Part shown: piece by piece, positions 18,550 to 25,425 of the stretch
Position numbering within the stretch: position 1 is the stretch's first letter
Layout of the letters: every line of letters starts with the position of its first letter
Assembly: GCA_002337045.1 (NCBI GenBank)
Contig: DDFF01000003.1
Location: 124,001-188,000 of the forward strand
Direction of reading: 5' to 3'
Length of the DNA: 64,000 bases
DNA from: Bacteroidetes bacterium UBA1935
GTDB lineage: Bacteria > Bacteroidota > Bacteroidia > Chitinophagales > Chitinophagaceae
Translations under genes and position numbers: made by a program
The notes under the pieces: model-generated
What the model saw: the letters and a program-made list of their open reading frames with translations, nothing else
What the model was told of the DNA's origin: nothing
The model's database searches: none

Positions 18550-19482
18550 TTGAGACACGGAAGCTTGTTTTCCGGTGGCGGGGGTTTTGACCTTGCTGCT
18601 GAAAAAATGGGATGGAAGAACATATTCCATTGCGAAAAAGATATGTTCTGCCAAACCATCTTGCAACATTACTGGCCTGATGCAGCCGCTTATGAAGACA
18701 TCGGAGATTTTGATGCCACACCCTACAAAGGAAAAATCGACATTATCACAGGCGGGTTTCCCTGCCAGCCCTTCAGTGCTGCCGGGAAGCGTGCAGGCAC
18801 GGCAGATGACCGTTACCTCTGGCCTGCAATGTATCGCGTCATTCGGGAAGTTAAACCCCGATGGGTCGTTTGCGAAAACGTTTACGGCCTTCTTAATTGG
18901 AACGAGGGACTGGTCTTCGACACGGTGCAATCTGATCTGGAAGCTGAAGGCTACGAAGTCGCATCGTATGTATTGCCAGCTTCAGGTGTCAACGCCCCGC
19001 ACCAAAGGTACAGGGTCTGGATTGTCGGACGACTATCTGAACCTGCCGCCGCAGGGGATACGCAAGTTGCTCCCGACACCGACAGCCTTCGATGGGAACG
19101 CACCGGGATTTTCGGCAAGGCTTCGCGCGGACGAAACACCCGACAACACCAGCAAACTCACGGCTTATGTACTGTACAACCGACACAAACTGTTACCGAC
19201 TCCCATTGCCAGCGACAGCAACCACAAACGCAAAACGGAAAACTGGCGCGGAGACGACCTCGCTTCAAGGATACAGGATATCGTTGGCAGGACTGGCCGA
19301 CTCAATCCCCTCTTTGTGGGGGAGATGATGGGGTTCCCGCCCGACTGGACGGTATTACCCTTCCAAAATGGGTATCCCAATCCATCAGGATGTTCGGCAA
19401 CGCCATTGTGCCGGAAATCGCCTTGCAGTTGTTCAAAACGATAGAACAGTATGAACGGTTGCATGGCAAGCCTTTGCGTTAA
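18550..19482 (+). CDS. DNA (cytosine-5-)-methyltransferase
   Basis: 310 residues with the C5-methyltransferase motifs in order: I (SLFSGGGGFDLAAEKMGW), IV (GGFPCQPFSAAGKRAG, catalytic Cys72), VI (CENVYGLLNW, E109-N-V), VIII (QRYRVWIVG, about 152-160), a recognition region of about 100 residues, IX/X (LDGITLPKW; MFGNAIVPEIALQLF). It methylates a cytosine in a short target, probably protecting the element from host restriction. No partner nuclease is visible, so it acts as an orphan. The start is TTG, six bases after AAAGGA. Bases 18806-19444 are also open in the +1 frame and encode a second recognisable product, reported separately. Both frames appear constrained. Confidence 0.92.
   Translation: MRHGSLFSGGGGFDLAAEKMGWKNIFHCEKDMFCQTILQHYWPDAAAYEDIGDFDATPYKGKIDIITGGFPCQPFSAAGKRAGTADDRYLWPAMYRVIREVKPRWVVCENVYGLLNWNEGLVFDTVQSDLEAEGYEVASYVLPASGVNAPHQRYRVWIVGRLSEPAAAGDTQVAPDTDSLRWERTGIFGKASRGRNTRQHQQTHGLCTVQPTQTVTDSHCQRQQPQTQNGKLARRRPRFKDTGYRWQDWPTQSPLCGGDDGVPARLDGITLPKWVSQSIRMFGNAIVPEIALQLFKTIEQYERLHGKPLR
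18806..19444 (+). CDS. overlapping +1-frame gene inside the methyltransferase (212 aa)
   Basis: ATG at 18806 opens 212 codons in the +1 frame, wholly inside the methyltransferase gene. The product begins MTVTSGLQCIASFGKLNPDG, then SSTRCNLIWKLKATKS, QVSTPRTKGTGSGL, two LLPTP boxes (LLPTPTAFDGN and LLPTPIASDSN) and LNPLFVGEMMGFPPDWTVLP. From memory these are the conserved blocks of a protein type common in phages and annotated loosely as cytosine-methyltransferase-like or hypothetical. That they all appear in order in the alternative frame is hard to ascribe to chance. It could be expressed from its own start or by frameshifting from the main frame. The ribosome site is weak. Function is unknown. 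Confidence 0.55.
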   Translation: MTVTSGLQCIASFGKLNPDGSFAKTFTAFLIGTRDWSSTRCNLIWKLKATKSHRMYCQLQVSTPRTKGTGSGLSDDYLNLPPQGIRKLLPTPTAFDGNAPGFSARLRADETPDNTSKLTAYVLYNRHKLLPTPIASDSNHKRKTENWRGDDLASRIQDIVGRTGRLNPLFVGEMMGFPPDWTVLPFQNGYPNPSGCSATPLCRKSPCSCSKR

Positions 19483-19492
19483 AGCGGTCAAT

Positions 19493-19635
19493 GCTTCCGG
19501 TACAGGTGATTAACCGAAGCCGCTCCCGTCACCAACTATTATTTTCCTCTCACACTTTTTGAGCGTGATTCATCGCGAAACAAAATAACAGCCGGTTTGG
19601 TCGCTAGTCCTTCGGTTGTTCCATCACCTGTAACC
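19493..19635 (+). promoter_or_regulatory. structured leader A before ardC
   Basis: A left arm (19499-19519) and a right arm (19610-19635) pair over about 20 bp: GGT(t)ACAGGTGAT with ATCACCTGTAACC, and AACCGAAG with CTTCGGTT. Inside are a smaller hairpin (TCAC...GTGA, 19550-19568) and a possible middle stem (TTATTTT with AAAATAA). The core matches leader B upstream of the DUF2958 gene. The right arm ends about 14 bases before the AAAGG ribosome site of the next gene, so a fold could expose or hide it. A structured RNA leader or a protein-binding DNA palindrome are both possible. Confidence 0.6.
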
Positions 19636-19662
19636 ATTAACCTCAACAGAAAGGCAACTGCC

Positions 19663-20580
19663 ATGAAACATATCTCTGAAACTGTCCCTGTCGTCATTGA
19701 CAATGCAAAAACAGATGTTCATCAACGCGTCACCGATACCATCCTTAAATATCTTGAGAACAGTATAACTCCCTGGGTAAACCCCTGGAAGTCGTCTGAC
19801 ACATCCTTTCGAATGCCCCAAAACTTGGTAAGCGGTAAGACTTACAACGGTATCAATACATTGTTGCTTTGGGGCGCAACCCACGAACAGGAATTTTCCT
19901 CCCACGTCTGGGGCAGCTTTAAGCAATGGCAATCGAAAGGTGAACAGATATCTAAAGGGCAGAAAGGCACGATGGTATTGTATTATGATTTCATCGAAAA
20001 GGAAGATGAAAGCGGCGAGCTAAAGAAAGTGCCATTCGTAAAATCCTACGTGGTATTCAACAAATGCCAGTTGGCTAGCTATCAACCGGAAGAAGCCGTT
20101 GCAGAACCGCAAGAACCGCTTGCCCAGCGCATGGAGCAGGTGGAATCTTTTGTCGCCAATACCAAAGCTGTAATCAAACACAAAGGATCGAAAGCTTGTT
20201 ACATACCTGCTGAAGATAAAATCCTGATGCCCAAACCTTCCTTATTCATCGATACAGTTCATAGTTCCACCACCGAAAACTATTACAGCACCTTAGGCCA
20301 TGAGCTGGTACATTGGGTTGGCCATGAAAAGCGCCTCAACCGTGAATTCGGAAAACGCTTCGGTGATAAAGCCTACGCAGCAGAAGAACTTGTAGGAGAA
20401 TTTGGTGCCAGCTTCCTTTGCGCGGAACTAAATATCAGCCGTGAACCACGTAAAGACCATGCTGATTATATCGGCCATTGGATGCAGGCACTCAAGATCA
20501 ACAAATACCTTGTCGCTGCGTCAGCGAATGCGGCATCCCGGGCCGTTGAGTACCTGAAATCATTACAACCGTCAGCCTAA
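19663..20580 (+). CDS. ardC: ArdC-like antirestriction protein (DUF1738 + zincin)
   Basis: 305 residues from ATG 19663, chosen over an upstream GTG because AAAGG lies eight bases before it. The N-terminal half is the ArdC/DUF1738 single-stranded DNA-binding domain (ILKYLENSITPWVNPWKS; NLVSGKTYNGINTLLLW; WGSFKQWQSKGEQISKGQKG). The C-terminal half is a zincin-like metallopeptidase with LGHELVHWVGHEKRL: HELVH at 213-217, a following His at 221, and a downstream Glu in AAEELVGEFGASFLC. ArdC proteins protect incoming single-stranded DNA from restriction in the new host. Length is typical. It sits behind a long structured leader, which suggests post-transcriptional control. Confidence 0.9.
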   Translation: MKHISETVPVVIDNAKTDVHQRVTDTILKYLENSITPWVNPWKSSDTSFRMPQNLVSGKTYNGINTLLLWGATHEQEFSSHVWGSFKQWQSKGEQISKGQKGTMVLYYDFIEKEDESGELKKVPFVKSYVVFNKCQLASYQPEEAVAEPQEPLAQRMEQVESFVANTKAVIKHKGSKACYIPAEDKILMPKPSLFIDTVHSSTTENYYSTLGHELVHWVGHEKRLNREFGKRFGDKAYAAEELVGEFGASFLCAELNISREPRKDHADYIGHWMQALKINKYLVAASANAASRAVEYLKSLQPSA

Positions 20581-20681
20581 CGCAAGCAGGAGGGTTGGTC
20601 TACCCAGTCCTCTTTCTTTTGCTGCTGTGATAATAGTTGTTCCCCTATGCTGTGTCACCGATTTTTCCTTTCGGTCAGGCT

Positions 20682-20839
20682 GGGTTGATGGTTGGCTACA
20701 AGTGTTAACTGCGTGCGCTCATTTCACTAAGCAGTATTTTCGCTCTCACGCCTGCGGCGTGATTCACCCGCCCAACCAAAATACAGCCTGTTCATTCGCT
20801 TCAGCACCGCAGTTGGTTCATACTTGTAACCATCAACCT
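20682..20839 (+). promoter_or_regulatory. structured leader B before the DUF2958 gene
   Basis: Left arm 20683-20713 and right arm 20808-20838 pair over about 24 bp in three blocks (GGTTGATGGTT/AACCATCAACC, ACAAGT/ACTTGT, AACTGCG/CGCAGTT). A perfect 7-bp hairpin TCACGCC-TGC-GGCGTGA lies inside (20745-20761), and GTATTTT can pair with AAAATAC. The core CTCTCAC...GTGATTCA...AAAATA(a)CAGCC and the tail TGTAACCATYAACC are shared with leader A, while the arms differ in sequence yet stay complementary. The region 20581-20681 upstream has no clear gene. Confidence 0.6.
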
Positions 20840-20856
20840 TATGAAAGGAAAAAACC

Positions 20857-21264
20857 ATGACACTCTTTACCGAACAACAATATCAAAAACTACTCGAAAA
20901 CGGCAAGCCGGAGAACAGGGACAAAGACCATGCACCTGTTGCGCATCTTACCTTTCCGGGAACTGCTTGTGAATGGCTGGTCTCAGAACTGGACCCGGAA
21001 GACGTTCATATCGCATTCGGATTATGCGACCTCGGACAGGGCTTTCCCGAGCTGGGTTATATCGACCTGGATGAATTGCAGCGTATAAAAATCGGCATAT
21101 TCGGGTTTACGGTGTTTAACAACCCGTTATTCGTACCGAAATACAAGATGTCGGTGTATGCGAAGGCTGCAAGAAATGCCTCACAAATAACAAGGGATGA
21201 ACAGTTGCTTGAACAGGCGCATCAGCAATTGCTGCAACAGAATAAGCGAAATCTCAAACTATAA
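20857..21264 (+). CDS. DUF2958 domain protein
   Basis: 135 residues with the DUF2958 signature: VAHLTFPGTACEWLVSELDP, IAFGLCDLGQGFPELGYIDL, then a short beta segment and the helical tail. DUF2958 proteins are typical passengers of plasmids and conjugative elements and often sit near antirestriction genes; their biochemical role is not established. The ATG follows AAAGGAAAAAACC, a good ribosome site. It lies 276 bases after ardC, behind a leader homologous to the one before ardC, so the two genes may be controlled in the same way. A strong terminator follows. Confidence 0.8.
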   Translation: MTLFTEQQYQKLLENGKPENRDKDHAPVAHLTFPGTACEWLVSELDPEDVHIAFGLCDLGQGFPELGYIDLDELQRIKIGIFGFTVFNNPLFVPKYKMSVYAKAARNASQITRDEQLLEQAHQQLLQQNKRNLKL

Positions 21265-21275
21265 TAGCTCCAATG

Positions 21276-21305
21276 AAAATCCCCGGCTTCGTGTCGGGGA
21301 TTTTT
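21276..21305. terminator. bidirectional intrinsic terminator
   Basis: Stem AAAATCCCCG / CGGGGATTTTT with a nine-base loop, placed between the convergent DUF2958 gene and the minus-strand relaxase operon. Confidence 0.85.
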
Positions 21306-21687
21306 ATGCCTGGTTCTCTGTAATCGTGATGTTATTGATAACGCACTGTGTTTTATTCAGCGAATTATACCGTTCGTCAGAGGTGGCGATAATCCTTGCC
21401 GTCTGGTTCATGAGTTGCTCAAACAAAGCAAGTAAATTATGTCCAGCAATGGTCACTGAATGTGTGGTGAAAGCTACCTTGATCGTATTGGCCTCGGGGT
21501 CATAGGTACAGCTTACAATATAACCATACCCGAAAAACACCCTGCTTTCACCGGGCAGGATAAAGCACAGGTTCCTTGTATAACCTGCATCGGGATAATT
21601 ATCCTGCCCCTGTGCAGGGGATTTGGGTGAGGGAGAAGGGTCATTCTCCAGCATCCGGTCCAGTTTACTTCTAAGGTCTTGGCTCAT
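21304..21687 (-). CDS. hypothetical protein at the end of the relaxase operon
   Basis: 127 residues from ATG 21687, preferred over a TTG at 21702 because AAGG lies just upstream. The N-terminal 35 residues are polar with a proline/serine linker (NDPSPSPKSPAQGQ). The rest is a compact beta-rich domain (NLCFILPGESRVFFGYGYIVSC; IKVAFTTHSVTIAGHNLLALF). No signal peptide or known domain is seen. It overlaps the relaxase 3' end by 17 bases, so it is co-translated with it and may be a relaxase accessory factor (inference from position). Confidence 0.6.
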   Translation of the reverse strand: MSQDLRSKLDRMLENDPSPSPKSPAQGQDNYPDAGYTRNLCFILPGESRVFFGYGYIVSCTYDPEANTIKVAFTTHSVTIAGHNLLALFEQLMNQTARIIATSDERYNSLNKTQCVINNITITENQA

Positions 21688-24418
21688 AATCCTTGTCTTC
21701 AAACCTCGCCCTGCGGGTCGGTTGTTTGTCTATTTGCTTTTGTTGCTTTTTGTCTTTATTGACTTCGCTGCGTAACAGTCGTTCAATGGCATCTTTATGC
21801 AAATCATGCTGCACTGATAATTCAATAGCTGATTGCCGTTCACTAACCCTTGCTGCGTGTTTCAGTAACCCTTCTTTGTCATCGGTGTAAAAAGTGACTT
21901 GTTCCTTTGCCCTCGAAGCCGACACATAAAATTGCTTATTGTTGGTCGCTTCAAATGTGGCCGTTGGTTGGGCTACGAATACCCTATCTACTGTCTTTCC
22001 CTGCGATGCATGGGAGGTCATACAATGTGCATGAGCCATATGGCCGAAGGTTGGAGAAAGTGTATAGGTACATTTACTGGCCTTGTTACGTAGTTCTATC
22101 TTTCCTTTTTTATCGATATGCACCACTTCAAGTACCTGGCCGTTATACAGGTCGTTTCTTTTTTCATCGATACCGTTACGTGTGATACGAAGCGTGTCAC
22201 CTTTTGAAATAGCGAGCGGCTGCATTTCATAGACATCATATTGTTTTGACCTGTTAAGGGGCAGGGATGCCGTCATGCCGTTTTTACCCTTCAGGCTGAC
22301 ATAGTTTTCAGTCACTCCTGCAATCAACCATTTGCTGCCCCTGGTGAGTTCCTTTGTCGCTTTTTGGCTGAACTGCACAACCTGTCCTTTCTTTAGGTTG
22401 CGCCAATCGGCACGCTGCGCTTCAGTGAGATTCAGGTTTACAAGCCTTGTAATCTGCCTTTCTTTTTGTCCGATCATTTTTTCACCGCGCAACGACTGGC
22501 GTATTTGTTTTGTAACCGTTTCACCTTCCTTATGTGTCGGAGCAATCACAAGGGATTTTTTGCCCATCTTAAGGGATTGCACATAGTCTCTTACCAGTTC
22601 CTGGTAAGGGTTCAGGTCGTCCATTTTTCGGATATACCCTATGCTGTCCAGTTGCTTGAAACCTGCTTCAATTTCCCCTTTGGCAATATGCTCCACCGCA
22701 GTCCTGTAATGATGTTTTTTCTGGCGGTAGATTTTATTGACTTCTGCAACGGGTATTTTAGCTACGGTATTCAGGATGCGCAGGGCATCGCCTCTGACCA
22801 CGCTCGCATGTTGCCGGGTATCCCCGCTTAAAATCAAACGCGCCTTTTGCTGTTCAGCAAGCTCCAGTAATGCACGCATATCTTTTGTGCCAAGCAATCC
22901 CGCTTCATCCACCCAGATAATATTATGCTTCAATTTGTCGTGTTCTTTTTTGTTCTGCAGGAGCATAGCAACCGTTTCCGCATTCCTAAAACCTTCATTT
23001 CTTAAAACGCCCCTGGACGCTTCAGAAGTGGGGGCAACGGTAAACACTTCTTTACCTGTCTTGCGGATATGCTTCACTGCTTCCTGCATCAGGGTTGTTT
23101 TACCGGTTCCTGCACCACCCCTTACAATGTTCACCCTGTTGCTGCTGGTCAACAGGAAAGAAACTGCTTCTTTCTGTTGCCCTTCCAGTTGCAGCTCCGG
23201 GCATTCTTTGTACATCGGCGTAACGGCATCAAGGCCACGCCTTGCCAGTTTGACCATGCGTTTTTCTTCTTCCAACACTTCCTTTGTTGTGCATTTTGTA
23301 ATCCCTCCATCAGTGACTTTAATGATTGACTGGCTTGCCTTTACAGTTTCCACAATGGCGTCCGCTTTCGCAAAGCGGCTCCCGATACCTTGTTTCAATG
23401 CCGCCTCCAGGATGACCCGTTCCGGTACAACGGAGGCACGTTCAAAACTGTGTTGCAGACTATGTGAGACACATTTATCCGGCGTAACAAGGTTCTTTGC
23501 CTCGGGATGACCATAACGGATAACAGGTTTAGAGGGTTCAGGGCGAATACCTGCATCCGTAATCTGTTTGCGCCACTGTAATTTCAGTTCCGACATGGAC
23601 AGGTGTTTCTGTTTCCTGTTGCGGGTCTTTGCGCCCAGCTTGTCCATTTCCTTGGCATCGGTGATGCCTTTTTCTTTAGCAATCTGTCCGATCTCATTTG
23701 TCCGCTTCGAGAATAATTCAATGGCTTTCGATGGTACACCGGACAGTTCAAAAGAGTTTTTCGTCCTTTCAATTTCATAGCCCAAATCCATAAGCTTATC
23801 AGATAGCACTTTATGGAAGTAAGTTTGATAGAAAGGCATGGCGCGTTTTATTTCCCTGAATTGCCCTGCTTTGATTTTATCCTCGGCAGCATCATAGGTT
23901 GCGTTGAACGTAAAACAGTGCGCATGAAGATGAGGGTCGGGATGATGTTCACCTGTCGGCCTTGCCGTCTGGTGAATGAACTCTGTCCATATCAATTCAC
24001 CTGTCACCCTGTCATGGTCTGCCCCACCCACTCGTACCCTTGTAAACGCATCCTTTTCTATGAGCTGCATGGTTTCTTTAACACTGGTCGAAAATGCTTT
24101 AAGTATATGGTCGTCACCGGAAAGGGCATTGACAATAGAAACTGATTTGGGGCAATGGAAATTGATATCATACCCTACCGTCCTTTCTTCTTTTGTTTTC
24201 GGGGTGAGGGGATGGCCTGTATTCGGGTTGATATTTTCGCAGAGGTTGAAGAAACTGTTTTTGTCAACATCCCCCCCGATGCCTAACCGTTCGGCTAATC
24301 TGCCTCCGAATACTCCTTTGAGTTCCTGATCGTTGATATAGTAATCGGATTTAATCAGCGCGTCCGTGAAGTAAGACTTAGCGGACGCTGCTGATGTTGA
24401 CATTACCATTCTAATCAC
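21671..24418 (-). CDS. MobF-family relaxase-helicase (TrwC/TraI-like)
   Basis: 915 residues. The N-terminal relaxase domain (about 1-300) has tandem tyrosines in KSDYYIND (Y26, Y27) and the histidine triad region HHPDPHLHAH (158-167). These nick the transfer origin and bind the 5' end. The C-terminal part is a superfamily 1 helicase: Walker A GGAGTGKTT near residue 436, Walker B WVDEAGLLG near 498, then SGDTRQH and a late MTSHASQGKTVD motif. The start is GTG at 24418, kept because the family usually begins M-I-R-M before SSA/TSA; ATG codons at 24409 and 24403 are alternatives. It is about 220 bases downstream of the membrane-protein gene in the coupling-protein operon. The transfer origin was not located. 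Confidence 0.92.
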   Translation of the reverse strand: MIRMVMSTSAASAKSYFTDALIKSDYYINDQELKGVFGGRLAERLGIGGDVDKNSFFNLCENINPNTGHPLTPKTKEERTVGYDINFHCPKSVSIVNALSGDDHILKAFSTSVKETMQLIEKDAFTRVRVGGADHDRVTGELIWTEFIHQTARPTGEHHPDPHLHAHCFTFNATYDAAEDKIKAGQFREIKRAMPFYQTYFHKVLSDKLMDLGYEIERTKNSFELSGVPSKAIELFSKRTNEIGQIAKEKGITDAKEMDKLGAKTRNRKQKHLSMSELKLQWRKQITDAGIRPEPSKPVIRYGHPEAKNLVTPDKCVSHSLQHSFERASVVPERVILEAALKQGIGSRFAKADAIVETVKASQSIIKVTDGGITKCTTKEVLEEEKRMVKLARRGLDAVTPMYKECPELQLEGQQKEAVSFLLTSSNRVNIVRGGAGTGKTTLMQEAVKHIRKTGKEVFTVAPTSEASRGVLRNEGFRNAETVAMLLQNKKEHDKLKHNIIWVDEAGLLGTKDMRALLELAEQQKARLILSGDTRQHASVVRGDALRILNTVAKIPVAEVNKIYRQKKHHYRTAVEHIAKGEIEAGFKQLDSIGYIRKMDDLNPYQELVRDYVQSLKMGKKSLVIAPTHKEGETVTKQIRQSLRGEKMIGQKERQITRLVNLNLTEAQRADWRNLKKGQVVQFSQKATKELTRGSKWLIAGVTENYVSLKGKNGMTASLPLNRSKQYDVYEMQPLAISKGDTLRITRNGIDEKRNDLYNGQVLEVVHIDKKGKIELRNKASKCTYTLSPTFGHMAHAHCMTSHASQGKTVDRVFVAQPTATFEATNNKQFYVSASRAKEQVTFYTDDKEGLLKHAARVSERQSAIELSVQHDLHKDAIERLLRSEVNKDKKQQKQIDKQPTRRARFEDKDYEPRP

Positions 24419-24505
24419 GATGAGAGGTTTTAGGTGTTTAAAATGTGTTTTGCATTTTTTCTTTTGGATCAGGTGACAAAATGCACCGGTTAAAAAAGAA
24501 AGGGT

Positions 24506-24616
24506 TTACAGGTTTTGTTTCCGGTGCAGGGTTTTTAGGGGCTGTGAGGGTGAAGGGTAAGGGGCTGTTTCCTGCTTGTTTCCATAGTATAGCTTTTTGT
24601 TTTTTCTGTCAGACAT
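24506..24616 (-). CDS. possible small proline-rich ORF (36 aa)
   Basis: In the 221-base gap between the membrane-protein gene and the relaxase, ATG at 24616 opens 36 codons giving MSDRKNKKLYYGNKQETA, then a proline-rich PYPSPSQPLK tail. GGGAAG directly precedes the ATG, too close for an ideal ribosome site. Coding status is uncertain. The rest of the gap contains no other candidate. Confidence 0.25.
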   Translation of the reverse strand: MSDRKNKKLYYGNKQETAPYPSPSQPLKTLHRKQNL

Positions 24617-24639
24617 CTTCCCGTTGGAGTGTACAACGG

Positions 24640-25404
24640 TCAGAATGCATAGCTGGTGTCATCATCGTCTTTCTGATTTAAGGCATCTGAAATCGTTTTA
24701 CCCAGTTGCTTGTCGTCAGGCCTGTTGGTGTAGAAACGGACACCTTTAGTTCCTTCAATGTCTTCGTCATCGACATAGTATTTTTCAGTCGCGTCCACCA
24801 TCAGCTTATTGTCGATAATATCCCAGATAATACCATCACCGGAAGCATATGCCGCACTGTAGCTCAGGCTATAAGCAATCGCGCAGGCGACTAAAAGAAT
24901 GCCGAGGCTGCTTTGCAGGAGTATGAGGATAAGCCCTGCTAAAAAGAACGGGGCGGGCTCCAGCCAGATTTCAATCGTCCTGTTGCTGAATGGCTTGCCC
25001 TTGAATTTTAATTCAAAGAACCAGTCATGGATTTCACCAGTGGACATGGAAAACCATTTTGCATCATAATGGCCGGGCTTCACTTTCAATTCTTTGTGCC
25101 TTATTATCGAAAACACGAGGAACGCCACTAAGTAGATATACCATAAGGGTTGTTCAAAAATCAGGTAATACAATGTGTCCGGACTAAAGCCATAGCCGGG
25201 CCTTGCCATCGGCAATAATGCCAAAATAACAAAAATGGTAATGCAGGAAGAGAGACTAAAATACCTGTGCCCGAAGTCCCGCCTGATAAACACTTCCAGT
25301 AATAAACGGGGATAAGATGCCATAGCCCATGCAAGACCTAGAATGGAGCTTTTGAATACGTTGAACCTTTTGAAGGTTGACCTGTAATAGAGATTCTGTT
25401 TCAT
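24640..25404 (-). CDS. membrane protein of the mobilization operon
   Basis: 254 residues with about four membrane helices in two pairs: ILGLAWAMASYPRLLLEVF and CITIFVILALLPMA, IFEQPLWYIYLVAFLVFSII, and FFLAGLILILLQSSLGILLV. The C-terminal 70 residues are acidic and cytoplasmic (YYVDDEDIEG ... KDDDDTSYAF). It starts 22 bases after the coupling ATPase stop. As that ATPase has no membrane segment of its own, this protein may be its membrane anchor. That split is known for plasmid pIP501 (TraI with TraJ); here it is inference. Confidence 0.6.
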   Translation of the reverse strand: MKQNLYYRSTFKRFNVFKSSILGLAWAMASYPRLLLEVFIRRDFGHRYFSLSSCITIFVILALLPMARPGYGFSPDTLYYLIFEQPLWYIYLVAFLVFSIIRHKELKVKPGHYDAKWFSMSTGEIHDWFFELKFKGKPFSNRTIEIWLEPAPFFLAGLILILLQSSLGILLVACAIAYSLSYSAAYASGDGIIWDIIDNKLMVDATEKYYVDDEDIEGTKGVRFYTNRPDDKQLGKTISDALNQKDDDDTSYAF

Positions 25405-25425
25405 GTCTACTTTTTTTTTTAATTG

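Noticed and set aside
19092..19491. Other long open frames on both strands within the methyltransferase gene (for example minus-strand frames at 18951-19139 and 19165-19491)
   Set aside because: They show no recognisable blocks or ribosome sites. Only the +1 frame at 18806-19444 reads like a known protein type.
22332..24329. Plus-strand open frames opposite the relaxase
   Set aside because: They are cysteine- and serine-rich shadows of a well-supported relaxase-helicase gene with all motifs on the minus strand.
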